Of a stretch of 64,000 nt of DNA, positions 50,665-59,546 are shown piece by piece. The notes under the pieces are model-generated. The model worked only from the letters and a program-made list of their open reading frames with translations. It was not told where the DNA came from and did not search any database. Position numbers and translations under genes: made by a program. The stretch is taken from contig NZ_JALAMS010000003.1 of NCBI RefSeq assembly GCF_026790145.1, positions 377,999 to 441,998 on the forward strand, in the 5' to 3' direction. Each line of letters starts with the position of its first letter. Positions within the stretch are counted from its first letter, which is position 1. The DNA comes from Bacillus_I endophytica_A. Lineage in GTDB: Bacteria > Bacillota > Bacilli > Bacillales > Bacillaceae_H.

Positions 50665-52017
50665 ATGACACATGTTCGTTTTGATTACTCAAATGCACTT
50701 ACTTTTTTCAAAGAGCATGAAATTACATACTTAAGTGATGCTGTAAAAGCAGCACATCATGCTATCCATGATAAAACAGGAGCAGGAAGCGATTTCTTAG
50801 GGTGGGTAAATCTTCCGAAAGAATATGATAAGGAAGAGTTTGCTCGCATTGAGAAAAGTGCTGAAAAAATTAAAAGTGATTCAGACGTTTTATTAGTAAT
50901 TGGAATTGGTGGTTCATATTTAGGTGCAAGAGCAGCGATTGAAATGCTTCAACACTCTTTCTATAACGTATTACCGAAAGAGAAACGTCAAACGCCACAA
51001 GTGATTTTCGTTGGAAATAACATTAGCTCTACATATATGAAAGACTTAATGGATCTTCTTGATGGAAAAGACTTCTCAATCAATGTTATTTCTAAGTCTG
51101 GAACAACAACAGAACCTGCGATTGCGTTCCGTATTTTCCGTAAGCTTCTTGAAGAGAAATATGGAAAAGAAGAAGCACGTGGTCGTATTTATGCTACAAC
51201 AGATAAAGCACGTGGAGCTTTAAAAACACTTGCTGATGAAGAGAAATACGAAACATTCGTAATTCCGGATGATGTTGGTGGTCGTTATTCTGTTCTAACT
51301 GCAGTTGGACTTCTTCCGATTGCTGTAAGTGGTGCGAACATTTCTGACATGATGAAAGGTGCAGAGGCTGCAAGTGAAGACTTTGCAAAGCCTAACCTAG
51401 AAGAAAATGCAGCATACCAATATGCAGCAGTTCGTAACCTTCTTTACAACAAAGGTAAGACAATTGAAATGTTAATTAACTATGAGCCAGCTCTTCAATA
51501 CTTTGCGGAGTGGTGGAAACAACTGTTTGGAGAAAGTGAAGGAAAAGACCAAAAAGGAATTTATCCATCTTCAGCAAACTTCTCAACAGACCTACATTCT
51601 TTAGGACAATATGTTCAAGAAGGTCGTCGTGATATTTTTGAAACCGTAATTCGCGTTGAGAATCCTCGTCACGAGTTAACAATTGAAGAAGATGCGGCTG
51701 ATTTAGATGGCTTAAACTATCTGGCTGGTGAAACAGTTGATTTTGTTAATAACAAAGCGCTTGAAGGAACAATGCTTGCTCATACAGACGGAGGAGTTCC
51801 GAACTTACTTGTAACAGCGCCAGCTCTTGATGCTTATACATTCGGTTATATTGCTTACTTCTTTGAAAAAGCTTGCGCAGTAAGTGGTTACCTTTTAGGT
51901 GTTAACCCATTTGATCAACCAGGTGTAGAAGCATACAAAGTAAATATGTTTGCACTTCTTGGAAAACCAGGATTTGAAGAAAAGAAAGCAGAGCTTGAAA
52001 AACGTTTAAAATCATAA
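50665..52017 (+). CDS. pgi: Glucose-6-phosphate isomerase
   Basis: A 450-residue phosphoglucose isomerase that interconverts glucose 6-phosphate and fructose 6-phosphate. The sugar-phosphate-binding region is IGIGGSYLGARAAIE and VISKSGTTTEPAIAFR. The catalytic glutamate lies in GRYSVLTAVGLLPIA to FFGESEGK-type loop, and the lysine near the C-terminus in GVEAYKVNMF. GGAGGAAC precedes ATG 50665. It has its own terminator. Confidence 0.96.
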   Translation: MTHVRFDYSNALTFFKEHEITYLSDAVKAAHHAIHDKTGAGSDFLGWVNLPKEYDKEEFARIEKSAEKIKSDSDVLLVIGIGGSYLGARAAIEMLQHSFYNVLPKEKRQTPQVIFVGNNISSTYMKDLMDLLDGKDFSINVISKSGTTTEPAIAFRIFRKLLEEKYGKEEARGRIYATTDKARGALKTLADEEKYETFVIPDDVGGRYSVLTAVGLLPIAVSGANISDMMKGAEAASEDFAKPNLEENAAYQYAAVRNLLYNKGKTIEMLINYEPALQYFAEWWKQLFGESEGKDQKGIYPSSANFSTDLHSLGQYVQEGRRDIFETVIRVENPRHELTIEEDAADLDGLNYLAGETVDFVNNKALEGTMLAHTDGGVPNLLVTAPALDAYTFGYIAYFFEKACAVSGYLLGVNPFDQPGVEAYKVNMFALLGKPGFEEKKAELEKRLKS

Positions 52018-52018
52018 A

Positions 52019-52058
52019 TGAAAAAACAGTCATAGCCTAAGGCTATGACTGTTTTTTT
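52019..52058 (+). terminator. Terminator after pgi
   Basis: AAAAACAGTCATAGCC and GGCTATGACTGTTTTT form a perfect stem with a TAA-type loop and a T run. Confidence 0.92.
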
Positions 52059-52123
52059 GTAACGATACAAAAGGATAAAAAGCATAATATTGGAGACGTT
52101 AACATAGAAAAGGGGGGCTTACT

Positions 52124-52528
52124 ATGATTGAATTACAGTCAAACCTTGAGGGAAGAGTGTTTAAGCTACATGATTTAGAAGAAACTTTAGGTTCTTTAGG
52201 ATATACAATTGGAGGAGGATGGGAGTATGATCAAGGGTCATTTGACTATAAGATAGATGATAAAGTAGGGTATCAGTTTCTTCGTCTCCCATTTCAAGCT
52301 GTGGATGGTCAGTTGGATGCCCCTGGAGCAACAGTGCGTTTCAGGACACCTTTTTTACTTTCTCATAAATATCAAATTGGTTTAGATGATCAAGTTCATG
52401 TTGGTAATGTGAAGAGCTCATTTGACCAATTTCAAGAGCCGCAAGATCCTGATGCTTCTTTTCCAAAAGAATATATCCTACTAGGTCAGGAATTCCTAAA
52501 AGAAGCAGAGCAGCGCCTTCTATATTGA
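52124..52528 (+). CDS. yugN: YugN-like family protein
   Basis: A 134-residue YugN-family protein. The conserved parts are LEETLGSLGYTIGGGWEYDQGSFDYKID and YQFLRLPFQAVDGQLDAPGATVRFRTPFLLSHKYQ. The function is unknown. AAAGGGGGGCTTACT precedes ATG 52124. It is convergent with the potassium channel gene, sharing a terminator with it; B. subtilis has the same neighbours. Confidence 0.87.
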   Translation: MIELQSNLEGRVFKLHDLEETLGSLGYTIGGGWEYDQGSFDYKIDDKVGYQFLRLPFQAVDGQLDAPGATVRFRTPFLLSHKYQIGLDDQVHVGNVKSSFDQFQEPQDPDASFPKEYILLGQEFLKEAEQRLLY

Positions 52529-52533
52529 ATTTG

Positions 52534-52576
52534 AAAAGGCTTTGTTAGCTCACTTTCTAACAAAGCCTTCTTTTAA
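52534..52576 (+). terminator. Bidirectional terminator between yugN and the K+ channel gene
   Basis: AAAAGGCTTTGTTAG and CTAACAAAGCCTT arms around CTCACTTT, followed by T residues. It overlaps the last codons of the minus-strand gene. Confidence 0.85.
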
Positions 52577-53332
52577 AAATAGCTGCTCATACATATGCTG
52601 ACTAATCATTTTATTTGTTTCGACTATTTTACCTGCTCCAGCATGTTTAGCACTTTTGACGTGTAGAGAAGAAAGAATTTCTGCTGTGATAGGAATATGA
52701 CGATCTTGTCCCTTAACAGCTAAGATAGTCAAAATAGCCTGCATATCTGCCTCGTTTTCAGCTTTATGTTGATTAGCTGTAATCATCACTTCCCGAGCTT
52801 CAGCAATATTTGCTTTTATAAGTGTATTCTCATGTGTCGGATTTCCTTTTACAAAATGAACGTATGCAGAAAGCATAGGACGTTCTTCCAGTGTTTCGTC
52901 AATTAAAACAATATGTTTAGCAAGATGAGATTGAGCAAAAAGCTCTAGAAGCTGTTTTGTACGCTCATTCCATCCAATAATAACAATATGGTCGCTTCCT
53001 CTATAAGGGAGACTTCCATCAACATAAGCATTCTCTCTAGAAACTGCCATTCTAGCAATCGTTACAAAATAATTCGTGATAAACCCTGTTCCAATTAAAA
53101 TAAGTAACATAGCTAAAATACGCCCAATTACTGTATGTGGAACATAGTCTCCGAACCCAATTGTGGATATGGTAACAATTGACCACCATATTCCGTCAAA
53201 AACGGTTGGAAAAGTTTCTTCTTCAAGAAAATGAATAATTCCACCAAAAATAACGCAAAGCAGTAGAATGATAACAATAAGTCGATATAAAACAGAGCGA
53301 CGGAAGAAGCGGAATAGAAAGCTATCAAACAT
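52550..53332 (-). CDS. yugO: Potassium channel protein YugO (two-helix pore plus RCK domain)
   Basis: A 260-residue K+ channel subunit. Two membrane helices flank a pore loop with the selectivity filter TISTIGFGDYVP. A Rossmann RCK (TrkA-N) domain follows, beginning HIVIIGWNERTKQLLEL. ATG 53332 lies nine bases after AGGAGG on the minus strand. As I recall the B. subtilis homologue is longer (about 328 residues), so this one appears to lack part of the C-terminal region. In B. subtilis YugO mediates K+ signalling in biofilms. Confidence 0.87.
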   Translation of the reverse strand: MFDSFLFRFFRRSVLYRLIVIILLLCVIFGGIIHFLEEETFPTVFDGIWWSIVTISTIGFGDYVPHTVIGRILAMLLILIGTGFITNYFVTIARMAVSRENAYVDGSLPYRGSDHIVIIGWNERTKQLLELFAQSHLAKHIVLIDETLEERPMLSAYVHFVKGNPTHENTLIKANIAEAREVMITANQHKAENEADMQAILTILAVKGQDRHIPITAEILSSLHVKSAKHAGAGKIVETNKMISQHMYEQLFLKEGFVRK

Positions 53333-53382
53333 GTACAATTTCCTCCTTTAGAACATAGTATTCCCATTTCTAAAGAAGGTAT

Positions 53383-53418
53383 GAAAAAAGCGTGCCTATA
53401 ATTATAGGTACGCTTTTC
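53383..53418 (-). terminator. Terminator of the alanine/glycine symporter gene
   Basis: AAAAGCGTACCTATA and TATAGGCACGCTTTT arms (minus strand) with one mismatch and a short loop, followed by T residues. Confidence 0.85.
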
Positions 53419-53422
53419 TAAC

Positions 53423-54847
53423 TTATATTGTTTGTTTTTTTGCTTCTTTTGGTCTTTCTTCCCAACCCTCAAGCTCTCCAATATTGTGAAGAGAGTCTTT
53501 GTAAAAGACGGGATCTTTTCCTTGTTTACGTTGATCTGTATAATCTTTAAGAGCTCTAAATGCTGTTTTTGCTAGGAACGCAATCGCAATTAAGTTTGTG
53601 AAAGCCATAAGACCCATGAACAAATCAGCTAAATTCCAAACTAAGTCTACTTTTGCAACAGCTCCAAACAGGATCATTGCAAGAACAAGAATACGGTAAA
53701 CGAAAATGATGGTTTTATTTGTTTTAATGAATTCAACGTTTGTTTCACCATAATAATAGTTACCGATTAGCGTACTGAATGCAAAAAGGAAAATCATAAT
53801 AGCTAGAACAGATGAAGCCCATCCACCGATATGTTCTCCTAATGCTACTTGTGTAATTTGAACCCCATCTAGTCCAGGTGTTTTATATGCATCTGTTAAA
53901 AGTACGATGAACGCCGTACTTGAACAAATAATTAATGTGTCAATGAGAACAGCTAAAGCTTGAATAAGACCTTGTTTAGCAGGGTGGGTAACATCCGCTG
54001 TAGCCGCTGCGTTTGGCGCACTACCCATACCAGCTTCATTGGAGAATAAACCACGTTTAACCCCTTGAAGTAAAACGGCTCCAAGTGTTCCACCTGCAAA
54101 TTGTTCAAATCCAAAAGCATGCTTCACAATTGAAGCAATAAGAGATGGCATTTCGTTAATGTTCACTAAAACAATCCCAAATGCGATGAGGATATAGAGA
54201 CCTGCCATAACAACTACAATGTATTCCGACATTTTTGCAATACGTTGAATACCACCAAAGATAATAATAGCAAAAGCAACCAAAACGATAATTCCGACTA
54301 CAAGTCGATTCGTATTAAAAGACTGTTCAAATGCAAGTGTAATTGTATTTGCTTGTACAGCGACGAACACGAAAGCAAATGAAATAGTAATCAGAACAGC
54401 GAATAAAACACCAAGCCAGCGTTGTTTTAATCCTTTTTCCATATAGTAAGCAGGTCCGCCGCGGAACGTTCCTTTATCTGGAACTTTATAAATTTGAGCT
54501 AATGTGCTTTCAACAAAACCTGAGGCAGAACCAACAAGTGCTACAATCCACATCCAAAAGATTGCACCAGGTCCTCCAATTGAAATAGCAAGAGCAATTC
54601 CGGCAATGTTTCCTGTTCCAACACGAGCAGCCATACTAATACAAAAAGCTTGGAATGCTGAAATGCTGCCTTTTTCTTTTGAAGCAGGCTTCTCTGTCAG
54701 TAATCTAAACATTTCTTTTAGTAAACGAAACTGTAGAAATCTTGAACGAAGCGTGAAATATAGTCCTAATATAAGTAGTAAAGCAATAAGAACGTATGTC
54801 CAAAACGCATCATTTATCGTAAGAACTACATCATTTAATAAATCCAT
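53423..54847 (-). CDS. Alanine or glycine:cation symporter (AGCS family, AlsT-like)
   Basis: A 474-residue sodium/alanine symporter with about 11 membrane segments. The signature ARVGTGNIAGIALAISIGGPGAIFWMW is intact, as is KRGLFSNEAGMGSAPNAAATA. It imports alanine or glycine, or possibly glutamine as proposed for AlsT, with Na+ or H+. ATG 54847 is chosen with AAGGGGG eight or nine bases upstream; a longer frame from 54871 begins before that site. It is a single-gene unit. Confidence 0.9.
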   Translation of the reverse strand: MDLLNDVVLTINDAFWTYVLIALLLILGLYFTLRSRFLQFRLLKEMFRLLTEKPASKEKGSISAFQAFCISMAARVGTGNIAGIALAISIGGPGAIFWMWIVALVGSASGFVESTLAQIYKVPDKGTFRGGPAYYMEKGLKQRWLGVLFAVLITISFAFVFVAVQANTITLAFEQSFNTNRLVVGIIVLVAFAIIIFGGIQRIAKMSEYIVVVMAGLYILIAFGIVLVNINEMPSLIASIVKHAFGFEQFAGGTLGAVLLQGVKRGLFSNEAGMGSAPNAAATADVTHPAKQGLIQALAVLIDTLIICSSTAFIVLLTDAYKTPGLDGVQITQVALGEHIGGWASSVLAIMIFLFAFSTLIGNYYYGETNVEFIKTNKTIIFVYRILVLAMILFGAVAKVDLVWNLADLFMGLMAFTNLIAIAFLAKTAFRALKDYTDQRKQGKDPVFYKDSLHNIGELEGWEERPKEAKKQTI

Positions 54848-55331
54848 TAATAATTCCCCCTTATGAAACAAAAATGATTTACAACTTTAGATGTATGTGA
54901 ACTTTTCTAACATAACTAATATTATATAGGGGAAGAGAAAGAGAAAGCAATACTATTCTTTACTGTATTGAATAATAGTAAAATTTAAAAGATTTAAAAT
55001 CTTATTACGTTTTACTTCTTTTAAATTTATAGTAGATCTGTTTCTTCTTTATATGAAGGAAAAAGAGATAAATTATTCTTGTGGATGTTAACACATCACC
55101 AATCTATTATTCGAAAAAAGTTGTTAGTAAAGATAACAAAATCAGAAAAAAGTGTTAGAAGATATGACAAAATTATCCCATTAAACATGAAGTATATAAT
55201 ATTTTTTAATGAAAGAAAGAGATGATACAAAAAAATATAATAAATAATGAAAAAATTATAACAATTCAAAAGGTAATGTGTTATAATTTCAGATAAATGA
55301 CTTAGTCGATAAAAATAGTCGGAATTGAAGG
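54848..55331. other. Gene-free A/T-rich region between the symporter and the sulfate operon
   Basis: About 480 bases with no supported gene. A minus-strand open frame at 55096-55386 is low-complexity, lacks a ribosome site and crosses the sulfate-operon promoter, so I reject it. At 55303-55308 and 55316-55321 the hexamer TAGTCG occurs twice, just upstream of the operon promoter. Confidence 0.5.
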
Positions 55332-55359
55332 TTGACAAACTAGCTAATTGTGCTAAAAT
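55332..55359 (+). promoter_or_regulatory. SigA promoter of the sulfate assimilation operon
   Basis: TTGACA at 55332-55337 and TAAAAT at 55354-55359 are 16 bases apart. The leader to yezD is about 150 bases. The text just upstream (TAGTCGGAATTGAAGG) holds a GGAATT core that may be a CymR or similar regulator site; this is only a guess. No S-box (SAM riboswitch) is evident. Confidence 0.65.
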
Positions 55360-55518
55360 TTCTTCAACATCCTCATTTTTCAGCATAATATAAAGGTGTA
55401 TTTATAAATTATGCTCTTCTTTTTTGTAAAGAGAGTAGAATTTTTATTGAAATTAATCTGACTTAAACCATCGGAAATGTAGTTTTTGATTATTGGGAAG
55501 AAAAGAGGAGGAGTCAAT

Positions 55519-55662
55519 ATGGGGGATAGTTCTAATTATAAAGAAGCGTTGCGAAAAACAGAAGAACTTCTTCAATCAATACAATATGGCTCTGTTACTC
55601 TTGTTATCCAAGATGGAAAAGTTGTTGGTATTGATAAAGTCGAAAAAATTCGTTTGAAATAA
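55519..55662 (+). CDS. yezD: YezD family protein (DUF2292)
   Basis: A 47-residue DUF2292 protein: ALRKTEELLQSIQYGSVTLV followed by IQDGKVVGIDKVEKIRL. The family is repeatedly found with sulfate-assimilation genes and is induced by sulfur starvation; the molecular role is unknown. AGAGGAGGAG precedes ATG 55519. A small hairpin (ATAGAACG/CGTTCTAT, 55661-55683) with a weak T run follows and could be a partial terminator before cysH. Confidence 0.85.
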   Translation: MGDSSNYKEALRKTEELLQSIQYGSVTLVIQDGKVVGIDKVEKIRLK

Positions 55663-55692
55663 TAGAACGCTTAGAACGTTCTATCTTCTTTT
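55661..55692 (+). terminator. Weak terminator or attenuator between yezD and cysH
   Basis: ATAGAACG and CGTTCTAT arms with a seven-base loop are followed by CTTCTTTT. The interrupted T run suggests partial termination, which would give more yezD than cysH message. Confidence 0.5.
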
Positions 55693-55747
55693 AAGTTTAA
55701 AACCGTGTTTATCTATCGGATTAAATGTTTATATGGAAGGTGAGAAT

Positions 55748-56458
55748 ATGGCAAAGCTAACATACGAAACGTGGACAGATGAGGTTCCTACATTTGCACA
55801 TGATGATGAAACAAAAGGAGCTCTTGCGACTCTAAAATGGGCTTATGATTATTACGGAGATTCAATTGTGTATGCCTGTAGTTTCGGGATCGAAGGGATA
55901 GTGCTCATCGATCTCATCGCAAAGGTAAATCCAAAAGCACGCATTGTATTTTTAGATACAGGCGTACATTTTCAAGAGACTTACGATGTGATTGATAAAA
56001 TCCAAGAGCGTTTCCCAGATCTTAATATTGAGATGAAAAAACCATCTCTTAATCTTGAACAACAAGCAGAACAGTATGGAGACAAACTTTGGGAACGTGA
56101 GCCAAATCAATGCTGCTATATTCGAAAAATTTTACCGCTTGAACAAACATTAAGTGAAGTAGATGCTTGGATTTCAGGATTAAGAAGAGATCAATCTGAA
56201 ACAAGAAAAAATACAAATTTCATTAATAAAGATAACCGTTTTAACAAAATTAAAGTATGCCCGCTTATTCACTGGACTTGGAAAGAGATTTGGCGCTATG
56301 TATACAAACATGATCTTCCATACAACGAGCTTCATGATAAAGGATATCCAAGTATTGGATGTGCACCATGTACAGCTCCAGCATATAACATGGATGATTT
56401 ACGATCTGGTCGCTGGTCAGGAAATCAAAAAGTAGAATGTGGGCTGCACGAGTCTTAA
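55748..56458 (+). CDS. cysH: Phosphoadenylyl/adenylyl-sulfate reductase CysH
   Basis: A 236-residue reductase that turns (phospho)adenylyl sulfate into sulfite. The PP-loop-like start is YACSFGIEGIVLIDL. Two pairs of cysteines for a [4Fe-4S] cluster are present (NQCCYIRK and GCAPCTAP), which marks the APS-reductase-like type. The catalytic cysteine is in VECGLHES and the substrate arginines in ISGLRRDQSETR. ATG 55748 follows GGAAGGTGAG; ATG 55733 precedes that site. It is the first main gene of the operon. Confidence 0.94.
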   Translation: MAKLTYETWTDEVPTFAHDDETKGALATLKWAYDYYGDSIVYACSFGIEGIVLIDLIAKVNPKARIVFLDTGVHFQETYDVIDKIQERFPDLNIEMKKPSLNLEQQAEQYGDKLWEREPNQCCYIRKILPLEQTLSEVDAWISGLRRDQSETRKNTNFINKDNRFNKIKVCPLIHWTWKEIWRYVYKHDLPYNELHDKGYPSIGCAPCTAPAYNMDDLRSGRWSGNQKVECGLHES

Positions 56459-56478
56459 TAAAAGGTAGTTGATTGACC

Positions 56479-57555
56479 ATGTTTACAACGATAGCCATTA
56501 TTATCGCACTCTTTTTTGCCATGAATATTGGGGCAAGTGGTGCTGCTGCAACAATGGGGGTTGCATATGGTTCTGGAGCTATAAAAACGAAAAGAAAAGC
56601 TCTTCTTATATGTAGCCTCTTTATTTTACTTGGTTCATATTTTGGAACAGAAGTTGTGAAAACAATAGGTAGTGGCATTATTCCAGAGGATATTGCGAGT
56701 GTTAAAATCGCAGTCATTATTTTATTAGCAGCAACAAGTACTCTGTTTTTTGCAAACTTGATGGGTATCCCACTTTCAACAAGCGAAGTGACAGTTGGAG
56801 CAGTAATCGGGGTTGGGGTTGCTTATCAAGCTTTGTATATGAACTCTATTTTAAAAATTGTTTTCTTTTGGGTTATTGTTCCAGTATTCTCTTTCTTTAT
56901 TACGTACATTATTCGCAAGTGGATTATGACTCGAAAAAGAAGAGAAAGGTTTGGAGAAAAGAAAGGGAGAGAAAAATATTTAGTTGCCTTTCTTCTTGTT
57001 GCAGGGTGCTTTGAAGCTTTTTCAGCGGGAATGAACAATGTTGCAAATGCCGTTGGGCCCCTTGTTGGTGCTGGTGTTATCAGCCCTTCTTTCGGTGTAA
57101 TTGTCGGGGGTGTTTTTATTGCCCTTGGAGCTCTTTTGTTAGGTGGAAGAGTGCTTGAAACAAACGGTAAGAAAATAACGGCTCTTTCTAAAGGAGAAGG
57201 AATTATGATTTCTCTAACAGGAGGAGGTCTTGTTTTTGTAGCCTCTCTATTTGGATTGCCTATCCCTCTCACGCAAGTGACGACCTCTTCTATCATTGGG
57301 GTAGGAACTGCAAAACAAGGAGCTGGAATCTGGCAGAAAAGTATCGTGTTTCAAATGGTTAAAGTTTGGGTTGTGTCACCTATCTTTTCCTTAATGATTT
57401 CCTACGGCCTAGTTAAGCTAACAATTCAAGATGACTGGTACTCATTTTTTGTTATCATCATCTGCTGCTTAGCTACGCTTGGCACTGTAAGTCTTGCGCA
57501 AAATTCAAGCAAAAAAAAACTAAAAGTAACGTCAGCGGAACGAACAACTCTTTAA
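56479..57555 (+). CDS. cysP: Sulfate permease CysP (PiT family)
   Basis: A 358-residue membrane transporter of the inorganic phosphate transporter (PiT) family with about 10-11 helices. The repeated signature appears as MNIGASGAAATMGVAYGSGA and GMNNVANAVGPLVGAGVIS. In B. subtilis the CysP protein at this operon position is a sulfate permease. ATG 56479 is used; a TTG at 56473 is also possible. It lies 20 bases after cysH. Confidence 0.9.
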   Translation: MFTTIAIIIALFFAMNIGASGAAATMGVAYGSGAIKTKRKALLICSLFILLGSYFGTEVVKTIGSGIIPEDIASVKIAVIILLAATSTLFFANLMGIPLSTSEVTVGAVIGVGVAYQALYMNSILKIVFFWVIVPVFSFFITYIIRKWIMTRKRRERFGEKKGREKYLVAFLLVAGCFEAFSAGMNNVANAVGPLVGAGVISPSFGVIVGGVFIALGALLLGGRVLETNGKKITALSKGEGIMISLTGGGLVFVASLFGLPIPLTQVTTSSIIGVGTAKQGAGIWQKSIVFQMVKVWVVSPIFSLMISYGLVKLTIQDDWYSFFVIIICCLATLGTVSLAQNSSKKKLKVTSAERTTL

Positions 57556-57598
57556 ATTAAGAGATTGAATATACAATAATACTTGGGAGGTTTTTGTG

Positions 57599-58744
57599 AT
57601 GACAGCAAGTCAGCCACATGGAGGTACACTAATTAATCGTTTTAATCCAGACTATAAATATGATGGGATTTCTAAAAGCATTGAGCTAGATCCGATGGCT
57701 CTAAGTGATTTAGAGTTAATTGCAATCGGAGGATACAGCCCTTTACAAGGCTTCTTAGGAAAAGAAGATTATGAGAGTGTTGTCCACAATATGAAATTAG
57801 CTGATGGCACAGTATGGAGTATTCCAGTTACATTACCTGTTGAAGAAAAGGTAGCCGAAACGCTGCAAGCTGGTGAAGATGTTAAGTTGACTAAAAATGG
57901 TGTTGTCTATGGAGTACTTCATTTTGAAGAAGCTTATAAGCCAAATAAAGAAGTTGAAGCTGAAAAAGTTTATCGTACGACTGAAGCAGCTCACCCAGGT
58001 GTGAAAAAAATGCTAGAACGTCCGGATGTGTATGTAGCAGGGGAAATTACCCTTGTACGTCGTGAAGAGAAGAAATTTGCTGGCTATCATTTAGATCCAA
58101 AAGATACGCGCGCTAAGTTTGAAGAGCTTGGATGGGAAAAGGTAGTTGGGTTCCAAACACGTAACCCTGTGCACCGAGCTCATGAATATATTCAAAAAAC
58201 AGCTCTAGAAATTGTTGATGGTCTCTTTTTAAATCCGTTAGTTGGAGAGACGAAATCGGACGATATTCCAGCAGACATCCGTATGGAAAGCTATGAAGTT
58301 CTGCTGAAAAATTATTATCCAAAAGATCGCGTATTCTTAGCTGTGTTCCCAGCGGCAATGCGTTATGCTGGTCCTCGTGAAGCAATTTTCCATGCGATGG
58401 TTCGTAAAAACTATGGCTGCACGCATTTTATTGTTGGACGTGACCATGCGGGAGTCGGTGATTATTATGGAACATATGATGCACAATTAATTTTCCGTAA
58501 TTTCACAAGTGAAGAGTTAGGCATTACCCCTCTATTCTTTGAACATAGCTTCTATTGCAAAAAGTGTGAAGGAATGGCTTCGACAAAAACGTGTCCACAT
58601 GGTAAAGAAGATCGTATGATTTTATCAGGTACAAAAGTGCGTGAAATGCTTCGTAATGGAGAAGTACCACCAAGCACATTTAGCCGTCGCGAAGTTGTTG
58701 AAGTACTTATTAAAGGAATGAAACAGCAGACTGTTCAATCATAA
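57599..58744 (+). CDS. sat: Sulfate adenylyltransferase (ATP sulfurylase)
   Basis: A 381-residue homo-oligomeric ATP sulfurylase that makes adenylyl sulfate from ATP and sulfate. The nucleotide motif QTRNPVHRAHEY and the GRDHAGVGDYYG motif are intact. A zinc-binding CKKCEGMASTKTCPHG lies near the end. ATG 57599 is eight bases after GGGAGG; the GTG at 57596 is also possible. It lacks a fused APS-kinase domain; that activity is supplied by cysC next door. Confidence 0.95.
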   Translation: MTASQPHGGTLINRFNPDYKYDGISKSIELDPMALSDLELIAIGGYSPLQGFLGKEDYESVVHNMKLADGTVWSIPVTLPVEEKVAETLQAGEDVKLTKNGVVYGVLHFEEAYKPNKEVEAEKVYRTTEAAHPGVKKMLERPDVYVAGEITLVRREEKKFAGYHLDPKDTRAKFEELGWEKVVGFQTRNPVHRAHEYIQKTALEIVDGLFLNPLVGETKSDDIPADIRMESYEVLLKNYYPKDRVFLAVFPAAMRYAGPREAIFHAMVRKNYGCTHFIVGRDHAGVGDYYGTYDAQLIFRNFTSEELGITPLFFEHSFYCKKCEGMASTKTCPHGKEDRMILSGTKVREMLRNGEVPPSTFSRREVVEVLIKGMKQQTVQS

Positions 58745-58756
58745 GGGGGAAAAGCA

Positions 58757-59356
58757 ATGGGTGAGTCAACAAATATTACATGGCATGAAAGTGGCGTAAC
58801 GAAACAAGATCGCCGTAAAAAAATCGGACATCATAGCTTTATTCTATGGTTCACTGGGCTGTCGGGTTCTGGAAAATCAACAATTGCAAATGCCGTTGCG
58901 CATCGCCTGTTTCAAGAGGGCATCAATGAGTATGTGCTAGACGGAGATAACATTCGTTTTGGATTAAATAAAAACCTCGGTTTCTCTGCGGAAGATCGTA
59001 CGGAAAATATTCGTCGTATTGGAGAAGTTTCAAAGCTTTTTGTAGATAGTGGTCAAGTTGTGCTAACAGCTTTTATTTCTCCTTTTATTGAGGATCGAAA
59101 ACAAGTAAGAGAAATTGTAGAAGAAAATGAATTTGTTGAGGTTTATATTGACTGCAATCTAGAAGAATGTGAGCGTCGTGATCCAAAAGGACTTTATCAA
59201 AAAGCTCGTGCTGGGGAAATAAAAGATTTTACAGGAATTAGTTCTCCATATGAATCTCCAGAGAACCCTGAGATCACAGTTCATTCTGATCAGTATAGTG
59301 TAGAAGAATGTGTAGACCAAATTGTCGCATATTTAAAAAATGAAAACTTCATCTAG
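58757..59356 (+). CDS. cysC: Adenylyl-sulfate kinase CysC
   Basis: A 199-residue kinase that phosphorylates adenylyl sulfate to PAPS. The P-loop is WFTGLSGSGKSTIAN; LDGDNIRFGLNKNLGFSAEDR and FVEVYIDCNLEECERRDPKGLYQKAR are the family motifs. AAGGGGGAAAAGC precedes ATG 58757, 12 bases after sat. A cysteine-type [4Fe-4S] CysH plus an APS kinase in one operon leaves open which nucleotide is reduced in vivo. Confidence 0.95.
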   Translation: MGESTNITWHESGVTKQDRRKKIGHHSFILWFTGLSGSGKSTIANAVAHRLFQEGINEYVLDGDNIRFGLNKNLGFSAEDRTENIRRIGEVSKLFVDSGQVVLTAFISPFIEDRKQVREIVEENEFVEVYIDCNLEECERRDPKGLYQKARAGEIKDFTGISSPYESPENPEITVHSDQYSVEECVDQIVAYLKNENFI

Positions 59357-59546
59357 GAGTTTTCTATAAAAGAGAGTCATGTAAGGCTCTTAGTTTAAGG
59401 CTCATAGTGAATGCTATGAGCCTTATTCTTAAAGATAGCTTATCCAAAGCATCTCCAAATGACGGTTCAAATTTTAGAGATATGTTGGTACATTAATAAT
59501 ATAAAGTTAAGAATAGAGTGTATAAACTGACAACTTGGAGAGGAAG

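Noticed and set aside
55096..55386. Minus-strand open frame of 96 codons
   Set aside because: Low-complexity, no ribosome site, and it runs across the sulfate-operon promoter.
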